Notes under the pieces: model-generated | The model's database searches: none | Told to the model about the DNA's origin: nothing | Seen by the model: only the letters and a program-made list of their open reading frames with translations | Program-made: the position numbers and the translations under genes | In this document: positions 43,334 to 51,589 of the stretch, piece after piece | How positions within the stretch are numbered: the first letter of the stretch is position 1 | Layout of the letters: each line of letters starts with the position of its first letter | NCBI RefSeq assembly: GCF_008933165.1 | Contig: NZ_WBVQ01000002.1 | Span: 1,077,569-1,141,568, forward strand | Source: Phaeocystidibacter marisrubri | Lineage (GTDB): Bacteria > Bacteroidota > Bacteroidia > Flavobacteriales > Schleiferiaceae | DNA: 64,000 bases | Direction: 5' to 3'

Positions 43334-45352
43334 CTATTGTGGCAAGTTTACCCCTGTACCGCGTGGATAAGTTACAATGAAGCTGTACTCGAGGGTCAAC
43401 TCCTCGTTTGGTTCAAGGGTTTGCTCCCATGTAATGATTCCAGTAATTGGATCTACAGAAGCCCCTTCTGCAATTTGCTCTGATACTTCTACATCATCTT
43501 CCTGACTAATCGGGAACTGCTCTTGAAGTACCATGGTAATGGCCACATCTTTTGTATTGCGCACTTTAATGCGGTAATGGAAGGTCTCATCAATCTCTTT
43601 CGAGAAGAAATGCTTCGACTTATTCGCATCCATTCGTTCGCGATCCACAACAATTTCATCATCTCCACCTAAAGCCAACTCCATCGTGTCGGCTGTAACT
43701 TCTGGGTTGAGAACCGCCGTTCCGTTGTACACCTCATCCACAAAGAAATGTGCAGGACCTTTTAAGAGGTTGAGCGACTCCCAATCTGCAATTTTAGAAA
43801 TCAAGAAAGAACGACTGCTTCGCGCTGGACGAAGACGGTGAATGTATTCCGCATTGATATCTGAACTCGAAATCCAAACGTCTTGAGGCTCTCCTGTAGT
43901 TGGCACACTAAAAGGCTTATCAATAATATAAACCGCTGATACTGCTTGCTGAATTCGCGTGAAATTGGCACGCACATTCTCTTGGCCAACCAAGTTTGGA
44001 AGGTTTGCTGCACCTCGAACTTTTACACCATCAATAAATACTTCATTTGCACTCGACCTTGCCCCACGAGCACTGATCGAAGTATACGACACATCTTCAT
44101 AGCCTGAAACTCCAGGGGCAAGAGACGCTACTTCGGCAACATCTCGTTCGTGCATTCGCCCTGTGGGGATAGATACTGGCTGATATGACACCATTCTACT
44201 CGCTCCATTCGTGGTGAGCTTAAGTCGGTTTAAAACCGGACGGTCGGTAATATTGATGGAGGTAGTGAGTGTATTGTACCCTGTATATTGACAGGACACT
44301 CCATAGGATCCCACGGGTAAGTCTTCAATGAGCACCTTACCATCTTCATCGCTAATGCCAATGTGAACGCGATTGCTCAACCTCAATTCGACACGCGCGT
44401 TGGACATCGGCTCACCAGTTTCATTGTTCTGAACCAAACCCACAAATGAACCTCGTTTCGAAATGTTCGCTGGTGAAACCCTATAAGGCTCTGCTGGAAC
44501 ATAGGAGTGTGTAAAACTGATATGCCATTTAGGTAAATCTGGCTCGGTGGCTCCCAAGGAAGGATTACCGGTTGAAAGCATCAAGTTGACATTTTCCCAA
44601 TCCTCTCCTGTGTTTTGTTGTATAGAACCGTTGAATTCAAATTCCATCGGTTGATTGTCACCCGAAGCGCGCACATTGTAAAAGGGATCCCATCGCGCTT
44701 GAGTACTGAAGTATTTTAGGGTAAATCGCTTTCCAGCCCCAGCTGAACAACTCAACTCAACTTCCAATAAAGGCTTGGGGTTTTCCAACTCCGATTCCAT
44801 GAGTGCGAGTTGCGCCTGAAGCTCTTGTGTCGCTTCTTCAAGCTCTTCGATTTTATTGATACAAGCACGAAGAGATGCACGGATTTCTCTTCGGCGCTTC
44901 GCATAATACGCATCCGACTGCTGAATATCTCCAATGCTCACGGCTTGTCCTCGGTCTGAATTCACAGAAATAAAACTGAGGTCCTCTTGAAGCGAAAGTT
45001 TCAAATCGCGCTGTTCATCCAACTGATCTTGCATTGCAGCAATGCGCGCTCCTACTTGACTAAACTCTGGAAAACCACGCTCGTCTGGCGTAGGATAACG
45101 AAACTCCATTTTCATCATTCGAACACCGTGAGGCACCTCCAGCTTAAGAGAGCTTTGATCGAGTGTAGGAGGTAAATCGGTAAATAATACCACCTGTTTT
45201 CCGCGGGTGAGGGCAATGTCCGCCGTTCTTTCAATTAAAGCACCGGAGCGGTAAACCGTAACATTGGAAATTTTAGAAGAAGCGGAGGTTTGGGCAAAAC
45301 TCGCCAAGCTAGTGACAAGTGTTGCTGCGAGAGTGAGCAGAATCGATTTCAT
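43334..45352 (-). CDS. MuiA-like DUF4139/DUF4140 protein with inserted CarboxypepD-regulatory domain
   Basis: 672 aa with signal peptide ending SFAQ. Residues about 28-130 are DUF4140 (ISNVTVYRSGALIERTADI), a coiled coil spans about 150-195, and the DUF4139 beta region starts near 197 and resumes after about 500. Between them lies an extra module: a carboxypeptidase-regulatory-like fold (about 300-380, GSFVGLVQNNETGEPMSNAR) and then a TonB-plug-like stretch (SARGARSSANEVFIDGVKVRG, about 427-447). MuiA-type proteins are linked to mucoidy and envelope integrity but have no firm biochemistry. Confidence 0.82.
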   Translation of the reverse strand: MKSILLTLAATLVTSLASFAQTSASSKISNVTVYRSGALIERTADIALTRGKQVVLFTDLPPTLDQSSLKLEVPHGVRMMKMEFRYPTPDERGFPEFSQVGARIAAMQDQLDEQRDLKLSLQEDLSFISVNSDRGQAVSIGDIQQSDAYYAKRRREIRASLRACINKIEELEEATQELQAQLALMESELENPKPLLEVELSCSAGAGKRFTLKYFSTQARWDPFYNVRASGDNQPMEFEFNGSIQQNTGEDWENVNLMLSTGNPSLGATEPDLPKWHISFTHSYVPAEPYRVSPANISKRGSFVGLVQNNETGEPMSNARVELRLSNRVHIGISDEDGKVLIEDLPVGSYGVSCQYTGYNTLTTSINITDRPVLNRLKLTTNGASRMVSYQPVSIPTGRMHERDVAEVASLAPGVSGYEDVSYTSISARGARSSANEVFIDGVKVRGAANLPNLVGQENVRANFTRIQQAVSAVYIIDKPFSVPTTGEPQDVWISSSDINAEYIHRLRPARSSRSFLISKIADWESLNLLKGPAHFFVDEVYNGTAVLNPEVTADTMELALGGDDEIVVDRERMDANKSKHFFSKEIDETFHYRIKVRNTKDVAITMVLQEQFPISQEDDVEVSEQIAEGASVDPITGIITWEQTLEPNEELTLEYSFIVTYPRGTGVNLPQ

Positions 45353-45537
45353 ATTTAGTCGGTTTGTATAGAAGACGTTCAATTTAATCCAATCGATGGG
45401 TATAGAAGAGCTTTTGCGCTATTTCTTTCCCCGTTGTATAGTCCTTTAACAAATTCATTGCCAATCTTTAAGAGGGTTAGCACATGCCGTTTCAGAGTGT
45501 TAGATTTGCGGAACGAATATTCCCATTCACTACCACC

Positions 45538-45930
45538 ATGGCAATTGAAGTTGTTTGCGCATTTATTTTTAAAGATGACCATATCTGGATGGGCAGACGA
45601 CCAGACCACAAGCACATGGGGGGCAAGTGGGAATTCCCCGGAGGCAAGATAGACGATGGCGAAGATGCAGAAACCGCACTTAAGCGCGAATTGATCGAAG
45701 AACTGGGAATTGAGATCTCTATTCGTGAGGTTGTAGCCGAGGTCACTCATGAATACCCCAACAAAATAATCCACCTCCGCGCTTTCCGAGTGTCCTCCAA
45801 AGAAGACCCTAAACTCATTGAACATACCGAAGGTCAGTGGATTCCCATCAACACTTCGGATTATTTAGATTGGGCCTCTGCCGATATAGACCTGTGGCAA
45901 ACTTTCCACCGAGCTAGACGTGCTCAATGA
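45538..45930 (+). CDS. Nudix hydrolase, MutT-like (8-oxo-dGTP diphosphatase type)
   Basis: 130 aa from ATG 45538. The Nudix box GGKIDDGEDAETALKRELIEELGI is complete (Gx5Ex7REUxEExGU), preceded by HMGGKWEFPGG as in MutT. The C-terminal half (HEYPNKIIHLRAFRV, then QWIPI) also fits MutT. It would remove oxidised nucleotides from the pool. Its end overlaps the convergent TM2 gene by 17 bp. Confidence 0.85.
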   Translation: MAIEVVCAFIFKDDHIWMGRRPDHKHMGGKWEFPGGKIDDGEDAETALKRELIEELGIEISIREVVAEVTHEYPNKIIHLRAFRVSSKEDPKLIEHTEGQWIPINTSDYLDWASADIDLWQTFHRARRAQ

Positions 45931-46255
45931 TTTCATAGGCCACTCCGCAGTTGTATTCAAAGGCCATATCGGATGCATTCACAATGTCGATGATAGAACC
46001 AATCAAACAAAATCCTGCTGTAAATAGATACAGGACACCCATCAGTATTTGTCCGAGAACAAAGCGTTGAATTCCCGGAATGGCAACCAATCCCACCACA
46101 CTCAATATAAGCACGAGTTGAGGGTCCTTTCTCCTAGAGCGATACAACATGGCAAAATCATGCATCTGCTGTTCATCACATTGTTCCGTGAGGCGTTCAA
46201 GAAAAATCATCTCTTCACCCCTAGCTTCTGGAATGTGTTTTAGGATTCGATTCAT
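45914..46255 (-). CDS. TM2 domain-containing protein
   Basis: 113 aa from ATG 46255. After a charged N-terminus come two membrane helices with the TM2 pattern: LVLILSVVGLVAIPGIQRFVLGQILMGVLYLFTAGFCLIGSIIDI. The family is a small membrane module of unknown role. It overlaps the upstream DUF2752 gene by 35 bp, indicating one transcript. Confidence 0.8.
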   Translation of the reverse strand: MNRILKHIPEARGEEMIFLERLTEQCDEQQMHDFAMLYRSRRKDPQLVLILSVVGLVAIPGIQRFVLGQILMGVLYLFTAGFCLIGSIIDIVNASDMAFEYNCGVAYEIIEHV

Positions 46256-46526
46256 GGTGATAGGTAATTGTTGATAGATAGAGTTGTACGATTCTGAAGA
46301 GAAGTCCGAAAACCACAGGAATAGCCATTGGATGAGCCTTCCAAGACGAAGAGACATCCAAGTGGAAGAGGTAATGTATAGCCGTGCCCAATCCACATCC
46401 CGGACAACTTTCTATGCCTACAGCACTGAGTACACATAGACTCTCCTCTCCTCCAAATGGAAAGATGGCCAATGCGACCAATGCAACAAGCCAAAACCAG
46501 AACTCACGTGTTTTCGGTAAACTCAC
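46221..46526 (-). CDS. DUF2752 family membrane protein
   Basis: 101 aa if started at GTG 46526; the frame is open to 46607. The signature SCPGCGLGTAIHYLFHLD, then SWKAHPMAIPVVFGLLF is diagnostic of DUF2752, with two or three helices. TM2 and DUF2752 genes are commonly paired in Bacteroidota. A fair -33/-7 pair (TTTG, 18 bp, TACCTTCC) just upstream supports the GTG start. Confidence 0.78.
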   Translation of the reverse strand: MSLPKTREFWFWLVALVALAIFPFGGEESLCVLSAVGIESCPGCGLGTAIHYLFHLDVSSSWKAHPMAIPVVFGLLFRIVQLYLSTITYHHESNPKTHSRS

Positions 46527-46689
46527 ACTGGAAGGTAACAAACTTCGCTCTTTTACAAAGTGGACCGTTGAAGTTGATCTTTGAACACTACTCGTCTCAA
46601 TCCACAAAAAAGCTCACCTACCAAATCGATCATATCCATTTGGAAAGGTGAGCTAAAAGTTGACAAGTTACATCAACCATGGAAAATTA

Positions 46690-47307
46690 TCAATCCATGT
46701 GTTGAAGATCTGTTATGAAGAGGTGCGCTTTTCCCACATTGGCAAATCCCGCTTCCTTCAGACCTCTTAGCATACGATTTTGAGGAAATGGCTCATCTCG
46801 TTCCCAATGGTCTGGCAAGAGCGGATGCGCTAAACCTGCCGGCTTGGGAGATCCTTCATCAAAGGTGGCCATGATGCCGCAACTCTGAGCAAAGTGTTTT
46901 CTCAACAGGGTTAGAAATTCCTTTCCCCAACCTTCACCGCGGAACTCTGGTTGCAATCGAATATGACGCAAAAACGCAATATTCGGTTTCCAGATGAGGC
47001 AATCGTACTTGTGCATCACCTCTGGATGATAAGTCCTATCGTGGTAATTGTAGAGAAGTCGACTAATGGTTTGCCATTCTGAATCGTGATCGAACAGTTC
47101 TTCTGGCTCAGCCTTGCTGTTGGAAATGTACTCGTCCAAGTGAGCCACTTCAACGATGGCTGTCCCCACCAATACGTCGTTGCGTTTGGTCGGGTCATCC
47201 ATCAATAACCGAATCCTATGTCGCCTCAAATAATGAGCGCCCGTTCGGTTCGGATCACTCGCATAGAGCGTCCGAATATCGAGCATTGTGTGGTTTGGAA
47301 ACTTCAT
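46690..47307 (-). CDS. GNAT-like acetyltransferase domain protein
   Basis: 205 aa. The acetyl-CoA pyrophosphate-binding pattern is seen in HIRLQPEFRGEGWGKEFLTLL, and the fold order (strand HIRL, P-loop, helix) fits GNAT. The C-terminus (LRGLKEAGFANVGKAHLFI) also fits. The substrate is not deducible, and overall similarity to known groups is low, so this is a domain-level call only. Confidence 0.6.
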   Translation of the reverse strand: MKFPNHTMLDIRTLYASDPNRTGAHYLRRHRIRLLMDDPTKRNDVLVGTAIVEVAHLDEYISNSKAEPEELFDHDSEWQTISRLLYNYHDRTYHPEVMHKYDCLIWKPNIAFLRHIRLQPEFRGEGWGKEFLTLLRKHFAQSCGIMATFDEGSPKPAGLAHPLLPDHWERDEPFPQNRMLRGLKEAGFANVGKAHLFITDLQHMD

Positions 47308-47522
47308 GGTTTATTGTTTTGGTAGAAGCAATTTACCGAAAAGTTCTCTCAAAAGCATGGTTTTCGGGAGAATGGAGGGTAGATGATTAGTTTGCATTAG
47401 GTGTTTAACCCACGTGAGCGGTACTTCGGATTACAAACAATTAGAAGAAACTTTGCTGAACTTTTATTGCCTTGTCGCGTTAAACAATGTTCAAACACTA
47501 ATACACATTCGAATCGATCGAA

Positions 47523-48155
47523 ATGGAATTGATTGAAAAACTGAATTGGAGGTACGCTACCAAGGCCATGAATGGTCAAACCGTGCCACAGGAAAAGATC
47601 GACAACATCTTAAAAGCGATAAACTTAGCACCTACTTCCAGTGGCCTACAGCCCTTCGAAGTTATGGTTATCACGAATCCTGAAATCAAGGAGCAAATTA
47701 AAGGAGTAGCTGCAGGACAAACGGTGGTAACCGACTGTTCTCACCTCTTGGTTTTTGCAGCATGGGATCGCTACACTGAAGATCGCATTAACCGCGTTTT
47801 CGACAATACAGTGGAGCTCCGTGGTGCAACCAATGAAGGATTGGAAAACTATCGCCAGCGTCTGTTGAACGCCTACCCTCAGCAAGAAGATGAGGTGAGC
47901 TTCAACCATGCCGCGAAACAAGCGTACATTGCTTTTGCACACGCTATTGCAGCTGCTGCTTTTGAAGGAGTTGACAGTACTCCTATGGAGGGTTTTGACG
48001 CCGCTGAAGTGGACCGTATTCTGGGTTTGCGCGAAAAGGGTTTAAAAAGCTGTGTATTGCTTCCTCTAGGTTATAGAGACGAAGAAAATGACTGGCTTCT
48101 TAAATTGTCTAAGGTTCGCAAACCGATGGATGAAATCGTCACAGTGATCGACTAA
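47523..48155 (+). CDS. Nitroreductase family NAD(P)H-dependent oxidoreductase
   Basis: 210 aa, close to the NfsB/NfnB group. FMN-binding segments RYATKAMNG and LAPTSSGLQPFEVMVITNPE are present, as is the C-terminal LGLREKGLKSCVLLPLGYRDEENDWLLKLSKVRKP. It would reduce nitro-aromatics, quinones or similar acceptors, using FMN as a dimer. A strong terminator follows; it is a single-gene unit. Confidence 0.9.
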   Translation: MELIEKLNWRYATKAMNGQTVPQEKIDNILKAINLAPTSSGLQPFEVMVITNPEIKEQIKGVAAGQTVVTDCSHLLVFAAWDRYTEDRINRVFDNTVELRGATNEGLENYRQRLLNAYPQQEDEVSFNHAAKQAYIAFAHAIAAAAFEGVDSTPMEGFDAAEVDRILGLREKGLKSCVLLPLGYRDEENDWLLKLSKVRKPMDEIVTVID

Positions 48156-48184
48156 AACAGGTATTGTACCCGTAGAACACCCCA

Positions 48185-48216
48185 CCCCCATCTGGAATCT
48201 TAGATGGGGGTTTTTT
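48185..48216 (+). terminator. Terminator of the nitroreductase gene
   Basis: CCCCCATCT and AGATGGGGG form a perfect 9-bp stem over an 8-nt loop and run into six T. Confidence 0.9.
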
Positions 48217-48334
48217 AATGCCCTACCCTTTCCTATCATAGAGCTTTCTTCGTTCATCACACGGCCAACCTTACCATTCACAACAAAAAACTAACCGTTC
48301 ACAACATTTCAGTTCATCTCGTCTTTCCAATGGA

Positions 48335-48364
48335 TTGAAAAATAGCGGGTACACAGTAATTTTG
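48335..48364 (+). promoter_or_regulatory. Promoter of the outer-membrane protein gene at 48388
   Basis: TTG (48335-48337), 19 bp, TAATTTTG (48357-48364): full consensus, 24 bp before the ATG. Confidence 0.75.
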
Positions 48365-48387
48365 ATACTACTAACGACCTGAATCCT

Positions 48388-49521
48388 ATGAAAGCCGCAT
48401 TTCTATCCCTAGGGTTGATTTGTTCTGCCCCATTAATGGCTCAGCATTCCAACTTTCAACAAGTCTTCTATCAACTAGAAGAACTTCCTGGTTTCTACAA
48501 TGAGTTCATGGAACAGTACATGTACGACGTAAACCAGAACCTCAATCAATCTTTCTTTTACAACTTGCAATCCAATGCAGAAGTAATGGACACTGGAGAA
48601 TTCAGTGTTGGATTGTTGTTTGGCGCTGGACGCATCTTTCCACCCAACTCTGTTTACAGTCGAAAATCACCGCTCTATACAAACGACAACCTGTCCTTTA
48701 CTGGGGGACGGGTTCCCACCATTTTCAATGGAGTTGAGAACGGAGAAATTCGTTTCGTGTTTCTAGACCCAACTACCGGAAACCCAATGGTAAATCCACA
48801 AAATGGTGCTGATGTAGAGTTCTACTTGAGTACTCCTCCTTCCTTCAACTCTCGCTATGCTTATGCAGGTAGTGCCGCAATATCTTTGGGCTATGGAATA
48901 GGTTATGGCACTGAAGTTAGAGCCTACATTACTCCGAAGTTTGGTGCTGCACTTGGATCCGTGAGCGATGAATTGTCGGCCACAAACGACTTTGCCTACG
49001 GAGCTTCTGTAAAACATGAAATCACCACTTGGATTCCCTACTTACACTCCAGAGGATGGCACATATCTGCTGATTTTGCATATTCTGCGTTCACCGCCAA
49101 TATCCGAGGCAAATTTGTTGGGGATTTTGACACAGAAATCGCCGTAGAGGCGAGTCCCCAATACGAGATTCTTGCCTCAAGCAGCGTTGAAGGAATAGAC
49201 TATTCTATAGCCACAACCGGAGGCCGATTCTTCATAGGAAAAACCTTCTCATGGATTGAATTATCCGCCTACATGGGTTACTTATCCAATTCCTATAAAA
49301 TGAACTCAGTTGGCTCTATTTCTGCCACTTTAAGAGATAAAACTGGAAGTAACCCAGACACAAACCTTGAGTTGAAGGACTTTGCCAACTATTCTGGTAA
49401 CAACACAAGTTTGTTCTATGGTGCTTCAACCACCATAGGTAAGGGTTGGGCAAGATGGACCTTAGCCTACACCAATAACGGAGACCACTATGGTTCCATG
49501 GGAATCAACTTCTACTTCTAA
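48388..49521 (+). CDS. Outer-membrane beta-barrel protein (DUF6588-like)
   Basis: 377 aa with signal peptide ending LMAQ. The mature part opens with a helical stretch (QQVFYQLEELPGFYNEF) and then consists of amphipathic beta strands ending MGINFYF, typical of Bacteroidota outer-membrane barrels. The mid-part (VPTIFNG, then VEFYLSTPPSFNSRYAYAGSAAISLGYGIGYGTEV) resembles the DUF6588 group, which I recognise only loosely. The next gene begins 19 bp after the stop and may be co-transcribed. Confidence 0.6.
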   Translation: MKAAFLSLGLICSAPLMAQHSNFQQVFYQLEELPGFYNEFMEQYMYDVNQNLNQSFFYNLQSNAEVMDTGEFSVGLLFGAGRIFPPNSVYSRKSPLYTNDNLSFTGGRVPTIFNGVENGEIRFVFLDPTTGNPMVNPQNGADVEFYLSTPPSFNSRYAYAGSAAISLGYGIGYGTEVRAYITPKFGAALGSVSDELSATNDFAYGASVKHEITTWIPYLHSRGWHISADFAYSAFTANIRGKFVGDFDTEIAVEASPQYEILASSSVEGIDYSIATTGGRFFIGKTFSWIELSAYMGYLSNSYKMNSVGSISATLRDKTGSNPDTNLELKDFANYSGNNTSLFYGASTTIGKGWARWTLAYTNNGDHYGSMGINFYF

Positions 49522-49540
49522 CTAAATCACCTTGCACGAT

Positions 49541-50485
49541 ATGAAATCTCTACTCATCAAATTTGCTTTCCTAACCGTTGCGATTGTTTCACTGGCTGCC
49601 GAATGTAAGTGTGACCATGAGAAGTGTCCTGGGCAACGTAAAGACGTATTTTACAATACAAAAGGTGCTGTCATTTTCCGTTATGAGCCTTACAATGGTG
49701 TCCAATCCACTTACACTCTCCATCGGTATTATGGAAACAACATTAGTGAAGTGATTCGAGATGGTTTTGACCTGAGCATGGACTCCATTGATCTTAGTCC
49801 TTCCATCTATGATTACGAAATGGCTTATGAATATGAAGTACGCTTGAGCAATGGCTGGTCAAGTACATTGAATGATCCCTTCATCTATTTAAAGGACACA
49901 ACGTATAGAATTGAATGTCCAGAATTGGATGATACAGAGGATGAGCTTGATTACTATGAAGTGAACGTCGTACGTCGTAAAATTGACAGCTCCCTAATCA
50001 ACATGCCTCCGCTTTTCTTGCACTTGACTTGCAATGAGACCTTTGATGCCACTATTGGTAATTTTTACCGCTATGGCGCAGATCATACGTCAAAAGGAAA
50101 GAAATGGAAATACGTTTCCATCACAGATGATCAAGGAGCTGACCTAACTACACATCCAGATTGGGCTTGTGTAGCCGATAACCAGTATTGGTTTCTTAAA
50201 GAAATGAAGATTGCCTACTCCCCAGGATCTCTATTCTGCGATGGGGAAAAGATTCCTGAATTCAGAATTGACAACTATTTGTACTTCGGATACAGTATCT
50301 CTGTTGAAAACCCAGGAAATTTTGAAAACCCAGGAACAATTCAAATCAGAACCAATGTTTCAAATTACGTTGAAGATATTAGTGATGTTGTGTTTACCAT
50401 CACTAGCTCAGATTTTGATGAACTAGTTGGAACGATTGAAGTAGATGGACGCACGGCAAACTTCGTTGCGCAGCCGGTACAATAG
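49541..50485 (+). CDS. Putative lipoprotein of unknown function
   Basis: 314 aa from ATG 49541. Signal with lipobox-like LAAEC (Cys22), and several Cys in ECKCDHEKC right after it. The rest is rich in Tyr and Asp with beta character. No family recognised. It probably shares the promoter of the beta-barrel gene 5' to it and is followed by two strong hairpins. Confidence 0.55.
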   Translation: MKSLLIKFAFLTVAIVSLAAECKCDHEKCPGQRKDVFYNTKGAVIFRYEPYNGVQSTYTLHRYYGNNISEVIRDGFDLSMDSIDLSPSIYDYEMAYEYEVRLSNGWSSTLNDPFIYLKDTTYRIECPELDDTEDELDYYEVNVVRRKIDSSLINMPPLFLHLTCNETFDATIGNFYRYGADHTSKGKKWKYVSITDDQGADLTTHPDWACVADNQYWFLKEMKIAYSPGSLFCDGEKIPEFRIDNYLYFGYSISVENPGNFENPGTIQIRTNVSNYVEDISDVVFTITSSDFDELVGTIEVDGRTANFVAQPVQ

Positions 50486-50490
50486 CAGTT

Positions 50491-50527
50491 CGGGGTACAG
50501 ACTCTAAGTACTAGTGTTTGTACCCCG
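50491..50527 (+). other. Long-stem hairpin after the lipoprotein gene
   Basis: CGGGGTACA (50491-50499) and TGTACCCCG (50519-50527) are perfect complements 5 bp after the stop. No T run follows, so it may protect the 3' end rather than terminate. Confidence 0.55.
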
Positions 50528-50542
50528 TTCCGTCCTAATATT

Positions 50543-50583
50543 AATCCCTTAACCGAACGACACTTCGGTATAAGGGATTTTTT
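50543..50583 (+). terminator. Strong terminator of the 48.4-50.5 kb operon
   Basis: AATCCCTTAACCGAA pairs with TTCGGTATAAGGGATT (one bulged base) over a 6-nt loop and ends in six T. Its tail, GGGATTTTTTCATTTA, is also the junction sequence of the tandem repeats that follow. Confidence 0.88.
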
Positions 50584-51016
50584 CATTTACCCCTTACGAT
50601 CCAAAACAACCATCCCTTTCAACCTTCTTTCGGATTCAGCTTTCCTCTCGTCAAGCTGATCCGATAACGGAGGACTTGTCCTTCAATTAAACCCCTCACT
50701 TCGCTTCGCTTCGTGTACGGGATTTTTTCATTTATCCCTTACGACCAAAACAATCATCCCTTTCAACCTTCTTTCGGATTCAGCTTTCCTCTCGTCAAGC
50801 TGATCCGATAACGGGGGACTTGTCCTTCAATTAAACCCCTCACTTCGCTTCGCTTCGTGTACGGGGTTTTTTCATTTATCCCTTACGACCAAAACAATCA
50901 TCCCTTTCAACCTTCTTTCGGATTCAGCTTTCCTCTCGTCAAGCTGATCCGATAACGGGGGACTTGTCCTTCAATTATACCCCTCACTTCGCTTCGCTTC
51001 GTGTACGGGATTTTTT
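50583..51016 (+). repeat. Three tandem copies of a 144-bp intergenic repeat
   Basis: Junction motif TCATTTAyCCCTTACGA begins at 50583, 50728 and 50872, and the last unit ends at 51016, so units are 145, 144 and 144 bp and nearly identical. Each holds a strong fold, CGGATTCAGCTT paired with AAGCTGATCCG (one bulge, 10-nt loop; 50631-50663 in unit 1), and a terminator-like end ACCCC...CGGGGTTTTTT (intact in unit 2, CGGGATTTTTT in units 1 and 3). No reading frame is conserved. The edges, 50486-50582 and 51017-51105, hold hairpins only. Confidence 0.9.
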
Positions 51017-51061
51017 CATTTACCCTTTACGCTCATGCTGCGCACGGCGACGGGGTAAATG

Positions 51062-51100
51062 AAAAAACCCCTACAAAACGCATCGCATTTTGAGGGGTTC
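51062..51100 (-). terminator. Terminator of tRNA-Cys
   Basis: On the minus strand AACCCCTCAAAA pairs with TTTTGTAGGGGTT over an 8 to 9-nt loop and ends in TTTTTTC, right after the tRNA. Its tail is the reverse complement of the 144-bp repeat junction. Confidence 0.85.
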
Positions 51101-51105
51101 TCTTG

Positions 51106-51176
51106 AGGTCCCGAGCGGATTCGAACCGCTGTGGACGGTTTTGCAGACCGCTGCCTAGCCACTCGGCCACGGGACC
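51106..51176 (-). tRNA. tRNA-Cys (anticodon GCA)
   Basis: 71 nt on the minus strand. Acceptor GGTCCCG pairs with CGGGACC, the anticodon loop is CTGCAAA with anticodon GCA, the T arm contains GGTTCGAATCC, and the discriminator base is U as expected for tRNA-Cys. CCA is not encoded. Confidence 0.96.
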
Positions 51177-51224
51177 ATTACCATTGCTGGAGGGCAAAAA
51201 TAGATAATTTCTTTTCTTTTTTGC

Positions 51225-51587
51225 CTATGATTTGCGCTTTCGTCGCATTACTACACTAACACGCTCAACATCACCATTAATAGGTGGAGCCAACTTGCTT
51301 ACGCTCACCTCTACCTCGTCCACTTTGGGCTCTTCAGTGAGTATGCGTTGACAAATGCGCTCCGTCACCACTTCAAGGAGTTTTGCGCGTATGCCCATCT
51401 CTTCCTTTACTATGCGATTGAGCATAACATAGTCAACGGTCTCAACGAGTTTATCACTTTGGGCTGGAATAGATAGATCTGCCCAAACACTCAAGTTTAC
51501 CTCGTAATCTGTTCCAATACGAGACTCTTCATCCATACACCCATGATAAGCGTACAGCTTGATACCGTTGACATCAATTCTATCCAT
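51225..51587 (-). CDS. folB: Dihydroneopterin aldolase
   Basis: 120 aa, the normal FolB length. IDVNGIKLYAYHGCMDEESRIGTDYEVNLSV (with the YHGC strand and Glu), DKLVETVDYVMLNRIV and LLEVVTERICQRIL are all typical. It splits dihydroneopterin into hydroxymethyl-dihydropterin and glycolaldehyde in folate synthesis. It starts 2 bp after the gltX stop and is co-transcribed with it. Confidence 0.92.
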   Translation of the reverse strand: MDRIDVNGIKLYAYHGCMDEESRIGTDYEVNLSVWADLSIPAQSDKLVETVDYVMLNRIVKEEMGIRAKLLEVVTERICQRILTEEPKVDEVEVSVSKLAPPINGDVERVSVVMRRKRKS

Positions 51588-51589
51588 CG

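Noticed and set aside
45379-45825. Minus-strand 148-codon frame opposite the Nudix gene
   Set aside because: It is a shadow: the plus strand carries a complete Nudix box and the minus product matches nothing I recognise.
50583-51016. CRISPR array
   Set aside because: Units of 144 bp are near-identical along their whole length, with no short repeat plus unique spacers and no cas genes in the window.
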